Of a stretch of DNA of 64,000 nt, positions 24,656 to 37,607 are shown piece after piece; the stretch's first letter is position 1; each line of letters opens with the position of its first letter. The stretch is from Udeniomyces pyricola (Eukaryota > Basidiomycota > Tremellomycetes > Cystofilobasidiales > Mrakiaceae), in the NCBI GenBank assembly GCA_039545295.1, contig BCIK01000019.1, positions 529,161-593,160 of the forward strand. The letters are read 5' to 3'. A program made the position numbers and the translations under genes. The notes beneath the pieces are model-generated. The model did no database searches, had not been told where the DNA came from, and was given only the letters and a program-made list of their open reading frames with translations.

Positions 24656-27600
24656 ATGAGCTGGGACTGGTCCAGCCGAGGTCGGCGGCACGATGATTTC
24701 TCGGAGTCAAGGGCTCCCCTTCCACCACCCCGAGCCAGCTCGAACTCTCAGTCTGGTCAACAGTCTCAGCAACAGCCGCAATCTGGCTCTTACGGCGCTC
24801 CGTCCTATCGCTCTGGTCTACCCTCTTCCTCTTCTCGCCCGTCTCTCGGCCAGCAGCAGCAGCAGCAGCCGCCTTGTCATTCTCAGCAGCATCAATCGCA
24901 TTCTCGTCAGCAGCAGCAGCAGCAACAGCCATCGTTCCGCTCCCAGCCTGTTGGGGGAGGCTGGAGCCGACGGCCACTCTCGCCTACGTCGTCCTCCGGT
25001 CCAGAGCCTCTGCCGTCACGGCAAACCATGGAGGATGATCCCGGTTGGGATCAGTTCCGAAGGGGAACTAGCCATACCAATCCATCACCTTCTCTTCTCC
25101 CACCTATCCGAGCTTCTCGCGACGTAGCTCAGCCCAATGCTGCATCACATCACCAATCCTCCCTCGGCTCGAACACTGCCAATCTTGATCGGTGGAACAT
25201 CCCCTCCTCGTCCTCGACCGCCCTTCCTCCACGCAACTACGATCTTCCCCCTCGTCGAGCGAGTCCTCCACGAACGATCGATTCATCATCGGCCAAGCCT
25301 GGCTTCAAGCGCGGTAACTACGATCCCCGATGGCAGGACAGGGAAAAGACTGGCTCTGATCTGGGCGGAAGGGAAAACCAACCCCGAAGGGCATCTCTCA
25401 GTAGCCGAGGCGCAGACTCACGTCCCTGGAGCTCGGCACATGATGGTAGACGTGGCGATCGGTAAGTTGCTTACTTGTATCGGCACGTAGAGTCTTAGCG
25501 TAGGCAGAGACTGCATTGAGGCGCTAATATATGCTACTCTTATCATGTCTATCCTAGGTATGTCGATCCGCGACCAGCATTGCGAGGACGATCACCGAGA
25601 CCGAGTCGACGATCTCTTTCACGCTCCCCATCCCGCTCCTCTTCATCTCCTCCTCGCCAAAACCGTCGTCGATCCAGGGGGTCCTCCATGTACAGATCTC
25701 CCTCACCACAGCTCCGAACGCGCAAATCACCAGGCTTTCTTCGCCATTCTCCTGAATACGGACGACGTCAAGCCTATCGCGACCGCGATCGCTCCCGGAC
25801 TCGCAGTCGGTCCCCCCCATTCTACCGAAGGCCTCCTTTAACCGCCAATCCAGCACCACGCACCGCGAGAGTTGACCTGCGATCGCCGTCGTCCGGGTCA
25901 GACTCACCTCCCCTCTCGCTCGAGCGAGAGCGCGCTTTGGCCAAAGAGCGAGAGTGGGAAGCCGAGCGAGCACGGTCTCGCGCTCGTCCTGGTCGGGACG
26001 ACGATCGGGATAGCTTCAGTGGGCGATCGAGAGACCGACAGGATCTTGCTCAAAAACGTGATCGATCTTTGGACAGAGAACGCGCTGTGCTCTCTCCTCG
26101 CCCGGAAAAACGAGGTCGCGTTCAGCCACACGCGGTCGATCATCATCCCCCTTATCCTCATCACCCTACCGCTCACAATCAATCGACCGCTCCAACTCCT
26201 GTACCCCGTGTTCCCACGGGACCGTCCAATCCCAACGGCGTGAACACCATCCCATCAGGACCTCGTTTGCGCAAGCCTGCCATTGACCCCAGTGTCCCGA
26301 CTGGACCGGCGCAAGGCAGGTTTGGTCCTCCACAGATGCAGTCTCATCATTTCAGCGCTCCTCCACCTCCGCTCTCTGCCATCGAAAGACGAGCGCTGGC
26401 TCATGCCGAATCGAATGGATCGGAGATTCAGCTGCCGTACGATGACCCCTACCAGCCTTCACCTTCAACCCAACCGTCCTCTCATTCTGCTTCTACATCT
26501 ACTGCCGTATCTGCTCCAGCCTCTCCTCCCCCGGCGCATCGTCCTCTCCAATCTTTACCACCACCCGTGAACTCTGTGATTGTCGAACCCCTGCCCATTG
26601 AGGACCCTCAGCCTGCCATCTCCATCTCGATTCGTCCCCCCGCCGCACCCACACCCGCCTTCAAGCTCAGCTTTGGCGGACCCAGTAAGGCGCCAGTTGC
26701 CAGGACTGCTGCTGTTGGCAAATTTTTCACCACAGCAGACGAAGACGACGAAACCTTCCCTCAAAATGAGCCATCTAACAAGCCAGCTGAGTCTGAATCC
26801 GACCCTGTGCTTACGCCCACTCTCGCCCCGACCCCCCCTGTCGCACTGGTTCCCGAGCCTGTTCCAGCGCCTTCTCCTCCGCCTGTATTTCCAAAACCTC
26901 CTTCAATTGCTGCATTCAAGGAATCGCCGCCACCACAAAGTCGGTCTTCGTCGTCTAGTACGAGGGTCGACTATCGTCGGCCCACTCGTTCGCCCTCGCC
27001 TCGTCGTCCTCCGCCTCGTCGATCTTTTGCCGCCGTGGATTCCGAGCCAGACGCAAGACGATGGTCCAGACCGAATGACCAACGCGACCATGATTCCCAC
27101 TTCTATGATTCTCGCAAACAGCCCCTTTCTCGCGAGCCCGAGCCACGCGCCTACGAAGCTCGCGGGGCTCGCGAGACCCGTGATTTCACTTTTCGCAGAA
27201 GAGAACCAGAGTCTGCTCGCAGTGGATCCGAGAGGGGTCCTCTGCCGCCTCGTAGTCCAGTCCTGGACGCGTTTGGACGAGAGATACGTCAAGGTCGCTC
27301 GCTATCACCTGACGCCGCAGCGGTACCACCCCGGAGGACCCAGCGATGGCCGGTCTCACCTCCCTCACGCCCCGGCTATCATTCAAAGGATCAACCAAGC
27401 ACGACAGCCTCTGTATGGGACCGCGCTCACCACAGAAACCGGGAAGAGAGCGATGGCGGAGCCTGGGATCGTTCCCGAGGTGGTGGGGATCGAAAATGGG
27501 GACGAGCGGCTCGAAATGAATGGGACGACGATCGCCGACAACGCAGTTCGCAACCACCACTTCCTCACTCGACCTCGTACCACGAGTCTTTCCAATCTGC

Positions 27601-29726
27601 GGAGACGGAACCCACATCTTCAACTCGAACGTCTGTTCCTCTTCCGGTTCCTTCCTCAACCTTGAAAGACAGTCCCCTGATTCGATCTGAGCAATGCCAA
27701 CAGCCAGGGCCGACTCAACCAGCCTCGATAGAGGGCCATGTCCATCGTACCTCCCTCGAGACTGACAGACCTCTTGCCCAGCGTGACATAAGCGCGTCGA
27801 TCTTTGATGCTTCAGGAGGTGCTACACTATCTTCCTCTTCGACTTTCGGCGATTTGGCTCGACAGGCTATCGCCTCGCGAACGGTTGCGGTGGAACCTCC
27901 CACTCGGGTCGATACACCGTCCTCAAAAGAACCTTCCCTGCCCCTCTCGTCGCAAGTTTCCTCTGTTGCTCCTTCCCCACCAGCATCCTCGTCCCTCGTG
28001 CATGTGTCGTTGGCTACTCAAGTTCCACCAGGTCCAGCTTCCGCACTGGCGTCCAGTGTCAGCTCAACAAATCCCTCTGCAGTTTCTGTTCCGTCGGCGG
28101 TCCAAGTCGCGAACGGTTCGAGCTCTGTTCACGAGACGTATGAGAAGCTCGTCCAAGTCGGCGAGGGCACTTACGGCAAGGTCTACAAAGCCCGCAACAC
28201 GGCAACCGGCCATATCGTTGCCCTCAAGCGGATCAGGATGGAAGGCGAGAAGGAGGGTTTTCCTGTGACTGCCATGCGAGAGATCAAGCTTCTCCAATCG
28301 CTTCAGCACGTGAACGTCGTTCGCCTCTTCGAGATGATGGTCTCTCAGGGTAAGCTTTGCCGCAGCCCTTCTGACTGCTGCTCGTCTGATGTGAGCTCTG
28401 CCGGCCAGTCATGTCTAACTGCCACGTTGTATCTTCCACGATGCCCTACAGGCTCGGTCTACATGGTGTTTGAGTACATGGACCACGACCTGACAGGCGT
28501 GCTCTCCCAGCCACAATATGTTTTCTCCCCAGCCAACCTTAAATCGCTTTGCCACCAAATGATCTCCGGTCTTGCCTACCTCCACTTTAAAGGTGTCCTC
28601 CATCGTGACATGAAAGGGTCCAACATCCTGATCGGCAGTCGAGGCGAGCTCAAGCTGGCCGACTTCGGACTCGCTCGATTTTATCACAAGCGCAGAAAGG
28701 GCGATTACACCAACCGAGTCATTACTCTTTGGTACCGACCACCAGAATTGCTGCTTGGCGCAACCGAGTACGGAGCTGAAGTCGACATGTGGAGTGCTGG
28801 GTACGTAGATACGACATTCATGGGTATAGCCATCTGCTTTTGTCGGAACCTGCCTGACCAAGCTCTTCCTCTTGACACTGCTCTCGGCATTGCCATCACA
28901 GATGTATCATGCTTGAAATGTTTACACGTCGCACGACCTTCCCAGGTGGGTAACTGCAACTTTGTTGTACAGGGGGTCATAAGGATATAGTAGAATTAAC
29001 ATAGTTTGCTTCACCCATTTTCATAGGCAACGATGAAATTCATCAACTCGAAACGATCTACTCTTTATGTGGAACCCCGCTCGAGGTTGAATGGCCTGGC
29101 GTGGGCGAATTGCCGTGGTACGAATTGCTACGTAAGCAGGACCCCCCGCTACCGAACTTGCTTCGAACGACCTATCAAACGTGAGTTTGCAGCTACGGCT
29201 TGGTATCTGGGCATCCATTGACGCTGGAATCTGACGCACACATGACCCGCACATCCTTCTCTCAGTCTCCTCTCGCCCGCAGCTTTGGATCTGGCCGAAA
29301 GCCTCCTAACATACGATCCATCGCGCCGAATTTCGGCTTCGGATGCGCTCAAGCACGATTACTTCCTCGTAGAGGAGCCTTCCATGGAGATGCCTGTCCA
29401 GTGAGCCCACCGTCACCTCTATGCCTGCTTGATCTGGGTAACGAACCTACTAAACATCAGAGTCTGACCACCTGTCATGTTACACTTATAGTCTGGCAGA
29501 AGTTGGAGGTGAATTCCATGAACTTGAAGCCAAGCGTGAAAAAGGTTCGTTTGCGCTCGAGTCACTCGCACTCTTCCGAATTTCTCGTCTACCTTCTCAA
29601 CTCTACCCTTTCGGCTGACCACTCGACACTCTCCTCATTTTGTTGTCTATCATCCCCTTTTTTTCCTCCACTGTCACAGCAAAGAAGCGAGGGACGAGGA
29701 TCAAGGACAGCAAAAAGGAGGCATGA
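24656..29726 (+). CDS. CTK1: CTD kinase alpha subunit, CTK1/CDK12-like
   Basis: Cyclin-dependent kinase that phosphorylates Ser2 of the RNA polymerase II C-terminal domain. Eight exons (24656-25461, 25558-28349, 28452-28800, 28902-28945, 29027-29180, 29266-29400, 29492-29544, 29680-29726) close to 1,459 residues. The first ~1,120 residues are disordered and rich in Arg-Ser, Pro, Gln and charged repeats, including poly-Gln (24850-24935) and RS/SR blocks (25590-25850). The kinase domain begins YEKLVQVGEGTYGKVYKA, with PVTAMREIK as the cyclin-binding helix, HRDMKGSNIL catalytic loop, DFGLARFY, and an activation loop with YTNRVITLWYRPPELLLG. It ends SRRISASDALKHDYF plus a basic tail. The ATG at 24656 (MSWDWSSRG) is the first in frame. 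Yeast Ctk1 is about 530 residues, so this resembles the long animal CDK12/13 layout. Confidence 0.93.
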
Positions 29727-30060
29727 GAGGGTGAAGGCGGAAGGAAGCAAAAGAGAGGTAGGAGGCAAGGAGGTGGTTATCAGCGCGTTGGGTCGGTGTA
29801 CGGACTTTTGTTATTCATGAAGGTTCAATTTGGTTTGTTGTGAGCATGAAATGCTTAGAGACACATCAGCGGGCCGACCCTTTGCCAAGTCAATCGGGAT
29901 GGTAAAATAGTTGCACCGGTACGACTCGTGGTCAGGTCAGCATCGTTGTTTCCACGCTCAGCAGCTCAGCGTGTATCAAACATTCATGGGCAGATAAACC
30001 GCGCGTCTCCGTGACCCCGCGAAACATTGTGAATGATGTACTGTCAATGTTCATGCATTT
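29727..30060. other. Convergent 3' flanks CTK1 / bL27
   Basis: About 330 bases between two convergent genes. It contains cgctcagcagctcagcg near 29955-29970. I see nothing else. Confidence 0.5.
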
Positions 30061-31010
30061 CTACGCCGAGCTCGTTTGATTCTGCGGCTGCTGATGCCCC
30101 TCCGATGGAGAAGCAATCGCGTCTGTTGACGAGCGCACGTCTTCCGCCGAACCCTTCGAAACATAGCGACCCTTGCCCTCTCCCTCTTGAATCCAGACCC
30201 ACTCGTTGTCAACTGCTTCCTTCTCCAGACTGCCAAAGAAGACTCGGCTTCGTCCATGAGCTCCCTCGTCCCTAGGCAGGTCCTCGTCTGCCCTGAAAAC
30301 GATTCCAATGTATCTCCTCCAACCGAGAGGTCGCTTGGTGAGTGGGACATAACCGCCGAGCTTCTCCGAGTATTTCGGTTGACTGTTGGGGATATTGGGC
30401 GAGACAAGGAGTCTCTTTTTACTGTAGGGGAGCATGTAGAAGCGCACGTAGCCGGGGATGAGCGAGACGAGGGTATGATCTCGGCCGGCAACGACCTGAA
30501 GACGAGAAAAGGCCCGGTGAAGAGAGATGAAGTCAAAGGACGAGTAGATGAAGGAATGTATGCAAGGCAGAGGCGATCGAAATGGTTAGTTGCTTCCTCA
30601 TGGGATCGGCAGTTATTGATGGCAGGACCCAAGACGTGCATCGCGTAGGGGATTGAAGGCTGGAGCGTAAAGAAGTGATTGAACGCACGTGCTGGCCAGG
30701 ATGGAACTTGAAACCACGCTGCCTGACGAGCACATCACCCGGTTGGACGAGTTGGCCTAAGAGAAGGAGAACAAGGTCAGCAGGGAGCACACCCGATGGG
30801 CTGAAGTGGGGTTCTGGAGAGAACGGCAAGGATGAGTGAGGACCAACCCCCGAATCTCTTGACGCCGAGACGCTTGCCAGCCGTCCCTCGGTTACTCTTG
30901 GAGGAACCACCTCCCTTTTTGGTAGATTGTAGGATAGTAGAGATGGAGAAGGACCTGATGGAGGCTGCCGACGTAGCGAGAGGCGAGAGGAGACTGGTGA
31001 GGGTAAGCAT
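30061..31010 (-). CDS. MRPL27: Mitochondrial large-ribosomal protein bL27m
   Basis: Component of the mitochondrial 50S-type subunit near the peptidyl-transferase centre. Three minus-strand exons (30848-31010, 30689-30756, 30061-30495) close to 221 residues. A Ser/Thr/Arg-rich presequence (MLTLTSLLSPLATSAASIRS) precedes the bL27 core. Family marks are STKKGGGSSKSNRGTAGKRL, GVKRFGGQLVQPGDVLVRQR, GFKFHPGQHVVAGRDHTL and VSLIPGYVRFY. A fungal-type C-terminal extension of about 120 residues follows, with GGYVPLTKRPLGWRRYIGIV, typical of the MRP7 group. The ATG at 31010 was chosen because the sequence upstream in frame is unlike a presequence. The gene is divergent from the large disordered-protein gene. 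Confidence 0.92.
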
Positions 31011-31511
31011 GGTCGAGGAGGTGAGGGATGGAGGAAAGGAAAGAGGAGGGCCGGAGGGAGGGAGGCTATGGTTCTGAAGCTTCATGGCTTATGGGAAGCG
31101 AAATAATCCCTTTTCGACGAGGTCATGAACGCGTCAACTTCCAGCCGACCAAAAGTCAAGAGCCAAAAGCCAAAAGCCAAGCGGGATTCCAAAAGCCAGC
31201 CAGCCAGATAGCCAGCCAGCCAGCCGAAACCGAAACCGAAATGAAGCCAGCCCTATTATTTAGCCAACTGGAGTGGGTATATGCGCCTGACTTGTTTCTC
31301 TCTTTCTGTCTCTTTCTGTCTCTTTCGACTTGACTTGTCTCCTCTTGGCGTGCTCCTTCGTACAATCCATATTCCTCCTTTCTCCCCTTCCCCCCTGCCC
31401 CCCTGCCCTTCCCGGCCCTCTTTTCATCTTAATCATCCCACCCAGGCGTCCTCGCCGACGCCAATCTCATCCATCCACTCAACCCTACTCTTCCTTCACT
31501 TCATCCTCGTC
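31011..31511. promoter_or_regulatory. Divergent promoter bL27m / large disordered protein
   Basis: 500 bases between divergent start codons. At 31145-31240 there are tandem short words (ccaaaag repeated, then ccag/agcc repeats and ccgaaa repeats), and at 31296-31328 ctttctgtct repeats. The final 150 bases before 31512 are C/T-rich leader. Confidence 0.5.
31190..31243 (+). repeat. Short (CCAG)n and (CCGAAA)n tandem repeats
   Basis: Copies of ccag/ccagcc interrupted by ccagatag, then three ccgaaa units, immediately preceded by agccaaa-type units from about 31150. This lies in the divergent promoter. Confidence 0.7.
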
Positions 31512-34500
31512 ATGCCGCGCAAGGGTCGCTACGACAAGCTTCACGTCGATCCACCCAATGACACCCAGCCCGCTATCCTCGCCCCGTCCCCTGCGCTCGT
31601 CGTCTACACAGGCAACGACGCCGAGTTTGAACGCGTCTTTCAACGTCAGTTCTTCTTCCCTTTTTCTCCTGACTTTTCCTCGCATCCATCCTGCAGATGT
31701 CATCGTCCTCCCCCATCCAAGCTGAATCTACAACCTTTCCACTATACTGTGCCTCATACCACGCCTCCCGCTCGGATCAGCCGGCACCTCGCTCAATGAC
31801 ATGAGGGGCACCATCCGCAAGAAGCTCAAGCTCTCGTCCGACGTTGCCCTCGACCTGGCCTACGTTAAGCCCGGCCTGTCAGACCGTGTTGTCAGACTCG
31901 ACGATGGTCAGTCGACCGTTCGTTCCGCGTATCAGCAAAGTGCTTGATCTTCGGCTAAAATGAACGCGTCCTCACTTTGTCGCAGAGGAGGATTTCGACG
32001 CTTTCCACTTCAGAGCGACCCGATTCCCCGACGCGCCATTGAACGTCCAATTCACCCTCACGGGCGGCCCGCGGGATTCATCTGAAGCAGTCGCTCCTCC
32101 AGCAGTTCTAGTTGATGCTCTTCATTCATCATCCTCTCACAACACTACGTCGGCCCCTAAAAAAAAGCGCGCTCGTCTCTCCCGTGTTTCACCTCCCCCC
32201 ATTGCTTCGTCATCGACATCCATTGCGACATCAAGAGCAGTCGTAGATGAGGCCGGCCTAGCACCGTCGACAAGAGACATCTCCGTCGCCGACTCGACCT
32301 CGGCAGCTCCCGTCCTGCCGGCTGAGCTCAGCACAAAGCGCAAGAAAAAGAAGGCAAAGGCCGTCGCCCCCTCGGCGCAGCACGACCAGCTCTCAGTCGC
32401 CTCTCCACTCGGCGACGCGTCCGCAGAACAGGCCGAAGCTGACGACAAAACGAAGAAAAAGAAGAAGAAGAAGGTCAAGGATGTCGTCGCCGCGATGGCT
32501 CCTGAGCCCGAGCCGGTTGCAGAGCCAGAGCCAGAGCCAGAAGTCGAGAATGAGGTTGAGGTTGAGACTGAAGCACAAGAGCTCGGCTCAGTCGCATCAG
32601 TTGCATTGGTGGCACCCAAAAAGGGCAAGAAGAGAGCTCGAGTGTCTATCCGCGAGCCTCCTGCGGCTCTGGACAACGCGCCGGTCGCATTGACTATACC
32701 ATCAAAACACACCACATCCAATAAAATCCTTCCCAAGATCAATGCCGCGCCCACGCCTTCCTCGTCAAACTCGGCCGACGTCTGGCTCCCTCCAAGTATC
32801 CGTGCTGCTCTCGAGGCTGCAAAAGCGGCAGCTACGCTCAAGCCGACCACGACAGTGCCGGACGCTACCGATCTCAATGCCAACAAAAAACGAAAGAAAA
32901 TATCAACTGGCGACGACGAGAGCGAAGAACGATCCCAGAAGAAGAAGAAAAAGAAGTCGCAGCAATCCGACGCCGCCGTCAGCTTGGTAGAGGAAGCGGG
33001 AGAGAAGGGAGAGAAGACGAAGACGAAGGAGGAGAAAGGGCAGAAGGAAAAGAAAGGGAAGAAGGAGAAGAAAGAGTTGAAAGGCAAGAAGTCTCAGGTG
33101 GCTTACAACGCCGACTCGGCCACTCATGCGGAAGTTGAGGTCGAGGACGAATCTGTCTCTAAAGGGACAGGCGACGATGTTCTTGTCGATCCCAAAACAC
33201 CTCAAACTCCTACCTCATCTAGTCTCCTGCCTTCGACCCCTCATTCAAGCAATCGCAAGCAGCTCACACCCCTCAACATCTCTGCGCCTCCATCATCCAG
33301 TCGACTCTCGCAACCGCTCACGTCTTCCAACCTCAGACATTCCACCATCGCGGCTGAAGTCGTCGACGACCGTGCTTCATGCGATCTTTCTCCTCGCCCT
33401 AGTCCTGTCGCCGCTTCGGGTTCGAGCACGATGCTCTCGCGAATGTTTACCGCCGGTCTCGGTGTCGGAGCGACGAAGGGTCCGACTAGCCGCGCTTCCT
33501 CGCGAAGCGGGAGTATCAGCGCTGGAAGTGATGCTGAAAGCAGTAAAAGTGGAGACGGCACCTCTGCTGTGAAGGGCAAAGGCAAGAAGAGGATCAAGCT
33601 GAGGACTCGAGTTCGTACGTCGCTTCGGGGCGATGACGGGTATGACTCTTTAGGCGAGCACGCATTTGACGCACGGCCAGAGGTCGTCGAGTCGGCCGCC
33701 GAAGAGGCCGAGGTCGAGATGGATGTGGATACCAATTTGGCCGACGGTTCTGCGGACGCAGCAGAATGCGGCGAGGTTGACAAAGATGTACGTTACATGT
33801 TGTGCAATTCGTTGTGTACTTCCTCTCCTGGGTCTCATACTCATGAGTTTGCCTTGACGGCTCTGTCTGTTCCCCGTTGTCTCCACCACGGTGTACCTTT
33901 ACTCGCGTCTTGATCGCGTCATCGATGTCCGTAGAAAGTCTCTGGACCCGAAGACAAGGCTGAGAAGCCCAGTGCCCAAGTCGATGAGCCAATGACCTCA
34001 ATCGAAGAACTTGCCGACCAGGTCGAGGAACCGGACAGTCTACCAACAACCGCCAACAAGATACCTGACCAGGTCAGTCCTTTCACTTGGTTGAGTTCCC
34101 ATTGAAGAGAAGAGAGAAGGAACATGTCCGAGGGGGGGGGGGGGAAGGATTGATGACAACGATTTGAAGCTGACTAGACCGTTTGAACTAGTCTCATGCT
34201 CCGGACATCTCCATCACCGACGTCTTCCAGGAGGATCCCAACGATGGCAGTTCGTCCGATGGGTCCAGCTCTGAATCTGGTGATGAGCCCACTAGTTTCC
34301 AAGCAGAAACTCCCCTTTCCGTCAAGCCGATGACTTCAATATCGCAATCTATCTCCCAGTCTTCTCCCAAAGTCTTTGTCCAGAACTCGAGCCTTCCCCC
34401 GCCGACCCCTGCTCAGGACGAGAGTGAGCAGAGTGACGACGAAATTGACGACGACGACGACGATGGAGGCGATGAGTTCCAGCTCAGCGACCTCGAGGAT

Positions 34501-35832
34501 GATGAGGAGGAAAATCGGAAGCTTCGTCGGTTGAGTGGCCGATCATTCCAGTCAAGCGGAGGGCGTCGGCAGCCATCAGAAGACGTTGACTCAGACTACG
34601 AGGAAGGTGTCCTGCCTCCTGGGACGTTCCCCCAGCCTGAATCTCGTGACGGTTCTCCGTCGGACGATCACACCGAAGAAATCGAACAAGATGATGACGC
34701 AGAGACCCCGGCGTTGAGCGTCGAAAGTGCCGAGGAGGATGTAGAAGATGATGAGCAAGTGGAACAGAAGAAAGAAGAGGCCGATCGATTATCGTCATCC
34801 ATTGCATCGTCACCACCTCGTCAGGTTCCTTCTTCTCCTGCTTCGAGCGAGAAGATCGATTTGCCAGGTTCGAAGGACACATCCGTCGCTCCTGAACAAA
34901 CAGCGGAGGAGCAAGCTGAGCACCAGGTGATGACCCAAGAGGTTGGGAATGAGCAGGAGGCCGCCGCAGATGCGAATACAGAGATCATTGAGCAGCACAC
35001 CCCCTTGGGACGGCGAGCCTCCTTGCCGCAAGAGGACCCTGTCTCCTCGGCCTCATCTTCAACTCCACCCTCTCCCGCTCCAAAGCCGACATCTCACCAG
35101 CCGACTCGTCCTCGACCCTCGTTGGCCAAGTTGGACGAGCCTTCCTTCTCTCAACCCCCTCAGACGTACAGTGGCGGAGATCTGGCTGCTCGCGAGGCCT
35201 TTGAGCTCGATGGCCCACCTTCGTCGGCCGGTAAGCCCCGTGCTTCGCAAGAGAACAATCTCCCCAGCCCTCCGTCTTCTGGTCGATCGGATCGATCGAG
35301 TCCTCGTAACGATGACGAGGAGGAAGCAACGCCAGGACCATCGAGCATCGCCGACCCCGGTTCGCCTGGATCTGGCCGAGAAGCAAGTCCATCTTCTACC
35401 AGCAGTCACAAGACGGTTACGCAGCCGGTTGCCCTGGGCTCTGTCGACACGCCCACCTCAGATCCCTTCCCCAAACCCGTCAATGGCCAGAGCGAGCAGC
35501 CTTTCTGTCTTCCAGCAATTGAGCCTTCCTCCTCATCTTCAATCGCCCCCGAGGTTCCGTCGACGTTCCCTCAACGGCGAATCACCCGATCGTCCTCTCA
35601 ACAAATCCATCCAACGACTGAGCTGTTACCTCCACCATCGTCTCAAAAGCCCAGGAAAGGCAAAAGCCGGGCTCCTCCCCCTGATGTCCCTGAGGCCCCT
35701 GCATCGGAAGAAGAGGATGGCGACGAGCGTCCAGTCATCGTGAGCTCTTGACATATATGGACCTAAACCGCGCATGATCTGAACGGATGTTGACGTCATC
35801 GACCTCTCTTTTGACTCAATTCCCGCCCCTCC

Positions 35833-35864
<32 letters not shown>

Positions 35865-36834
35865 CCTTTTCGTTCCAGCCTCGAAGCTCAAGCCGACTTG
35901 TGAGCCGATCTCCGCTCCCGCACAGCAACAGTGTACAATACGTGAGCCTAGCTGTGTTTTCTTCAACTTTTGTCGTGTAGTGTTGTTTGCAGTATGTCCC
36001 GGACATGTCCAAGACAGCTTCTGACCTCACTTGCTGCTCACCCTAACGCCACTTCGACAGGATTCCGAAGCCGAAGACGAAATACCCGCGGACCCGCTTT
36101 TCATGCAGAACTCTCAATCTCAGCTTGAAACTCAGGACCAAACTTACGATCCATATCCTCAGTCGTTAGTTCAGACGCAGAAAGTTCCCCCATCTGCGGT
36201 TAGTGTCACCAGTCCGATTCATCGAGTATCGCCTGCACCTGCGCTGCCATTGCCCTCCTCGACACAGCCACCATCCTCGCAAGGCCGACCGCTGCGCTCC
36301 CGCGCGACGGTCCATCACAACGACCCATCCAACGAGGCTACATCGACATCCACGCCCACGACTCGTCGACTGGCTGCGATGAATGCTGCCCTTCAAAGTC
36401 AACCGTCATCGCTCCGTCGACAAGCTGCCGGGACGCCCAACATCTACCCTGTCGTCCCTCCGCCATCGTCCCAGTCGACTCGGGGATCAAGCCGTAAGAG
36501 TCTGTCGGCACTTGCTCAGAAGACTAAAGGGGATTTTGCCGTTGCGGGCGTACCGTCCTCGGGCCGAGGTAAACTCAAGGACGTGGGCTCATCGAGCCTG
36601 ACGCCTACGGCTGCGAGTCAGGGCATGTTTGGAGGGCTTCGAAGAACGGTGGCCGGGCTGATTGGTGGAGGGGCAGCGAAGAAGGGTGTCGAAACGGATG
36701 AGTCTGAAGAGAGTAGCGATGGAACCGATACCTCGGACGAAGAGACGGACTCGGTCAAGGGCGTCTCATCGTCGAGGCTGGCGGGTTCTAGGAAGGCTGT
36801 GGGCAGTCGGTCTTCGAGCCGGTTGAACAAATAA
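31512..36834 (+). CDS. Large disordered nuclear-type protein, unassigned
   Basis: I do not recognise a family. Seven exons (31512-31644, 31781-31906, 31986-33787, 33935-34072, 34192-35739, 35879-35941, 36061-36834) close in phase to 1,527 residues. Residues 1-110 look folded: PALVVYTGNDAEFERVFQ, GTSLNDMRGTIRKKLKLSS, VKPGLSDRVVRLDDEEDF and RFPDAPLNVQFTLTG suggest a ubiquitin-like or PB1-like beta-grasp. The rest is low complexity: Ala/Ser/Pro with KKKRARLSR, KKKKKVKD and KRKKIS basic clusters, Glu/Pro repeats (near 32500-32580), then long acidic and Ser-rich stretches (34420-34780), and Ser/Thr/Pro to the end (SSSRLNK). Many basic clusters suggest a nuclear or nucleolar location. Nopp140/Srp40-like composition was considered, but the Srp40 C-terminal motif is absent. 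Confidence 0.7.
35836..35864 (+). repeat. Poly-T tract (29 T) in intron
   Basis: A T run directly after a C-rich stretch, inside the intron 35740-35878 of the large disordered-protein gene, about 14 bases before the gttccag acceptor. Confidence 0.85.
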
Positions 36835-37607
36835 AGGCTTCTGGTCGGGAGTTGTGCTGGTGATGACGAAGCTCGTTGGCGTCTTTAGATGGGAATATGT
36901 GGAATGAAGCTGGGGCCAAGAGTGATCCACGCGCGCTTGTTCAACTTGTGGGACTTGTGGCATGAGAAAGCGCTTGAGGAATTGATGAGTACTCTTAAGA
37001 TCGATATGCAGTCGTAGCTAGCATGGTTCCCTAAGTAGCGACGCCGACGTGTGTGGCAAACTAGTTGATCAATCGACCTTGATACAACTAATGATGAACA
37101 TATAATATATATATATATATGTGTATGTATATTCTGACATGAGAGAGTCGCCAGAGCTGTGTTGGCTTTTTGGGTTTGACGGAAAGTGCTGGCTGGCCTG
37201 GACTTGGGTTGATCCTTTGGCGTTTGGCTCTTCCCTCCTCCTCCCTTCCCCTTTGCCTTCCTTCAACCCTTTCCACCCTCTACCCTCCCCCTTCCCCCCA
37301 CTTATCACGTGAGTTTGTGCTCCGTGCTTATTCACCCCTATCCCTCTCCCTTATCCCCACGCTCCACCACATTCTTCACTTCACCCATCTCTCCTCCCAG
37401 CTATCCTCCTACCACTCCCCGGTTCAACCGCCTCTCCGACATTTCTTTCCTTCCAGTCTCCCTTCTCTCCTCCCCTCACTTCCTCTTCCGACAGCATGAT
37501 CCCAATCTCTTTCCTTCTCTATTCCCTCGTCTCGCATCGTATCCAATCATAGCTTCAGCCTACTCACAAGCCCCTTACCTCTCCACAGCCACTCACTCAC
37601 ACTCAAT
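36835..37607. other. Intergenic, 3' flank and EGD1 leader
   Basis: No gene is seen. There is an AT microsatellite at about 37101-37121 (atatatatat...gtgtatgtat). From about 37225 to 37600 the plus strand is almost pure pyrimidine with scattered A, a strong example of the CT-rich promoter and leader type seen before highly expressed fungal genes. Confidence 0.55.

Noticed and set aside
26580..27665. 361-codon open frame on the plus strand
   Set aside because: It overlaps the long CTK1 exon in another frame. CTK1 continues through it into a conserved kinase domain, and the translation here has no family character.
32137..33087. 316-codon open frame on the minus strand
   Set aside because: It lies exactly antisense to the large disordered-protein exon; its Phe/Ser/Ala-rich translation is the mirror of Lys/Ala/Asp codons.
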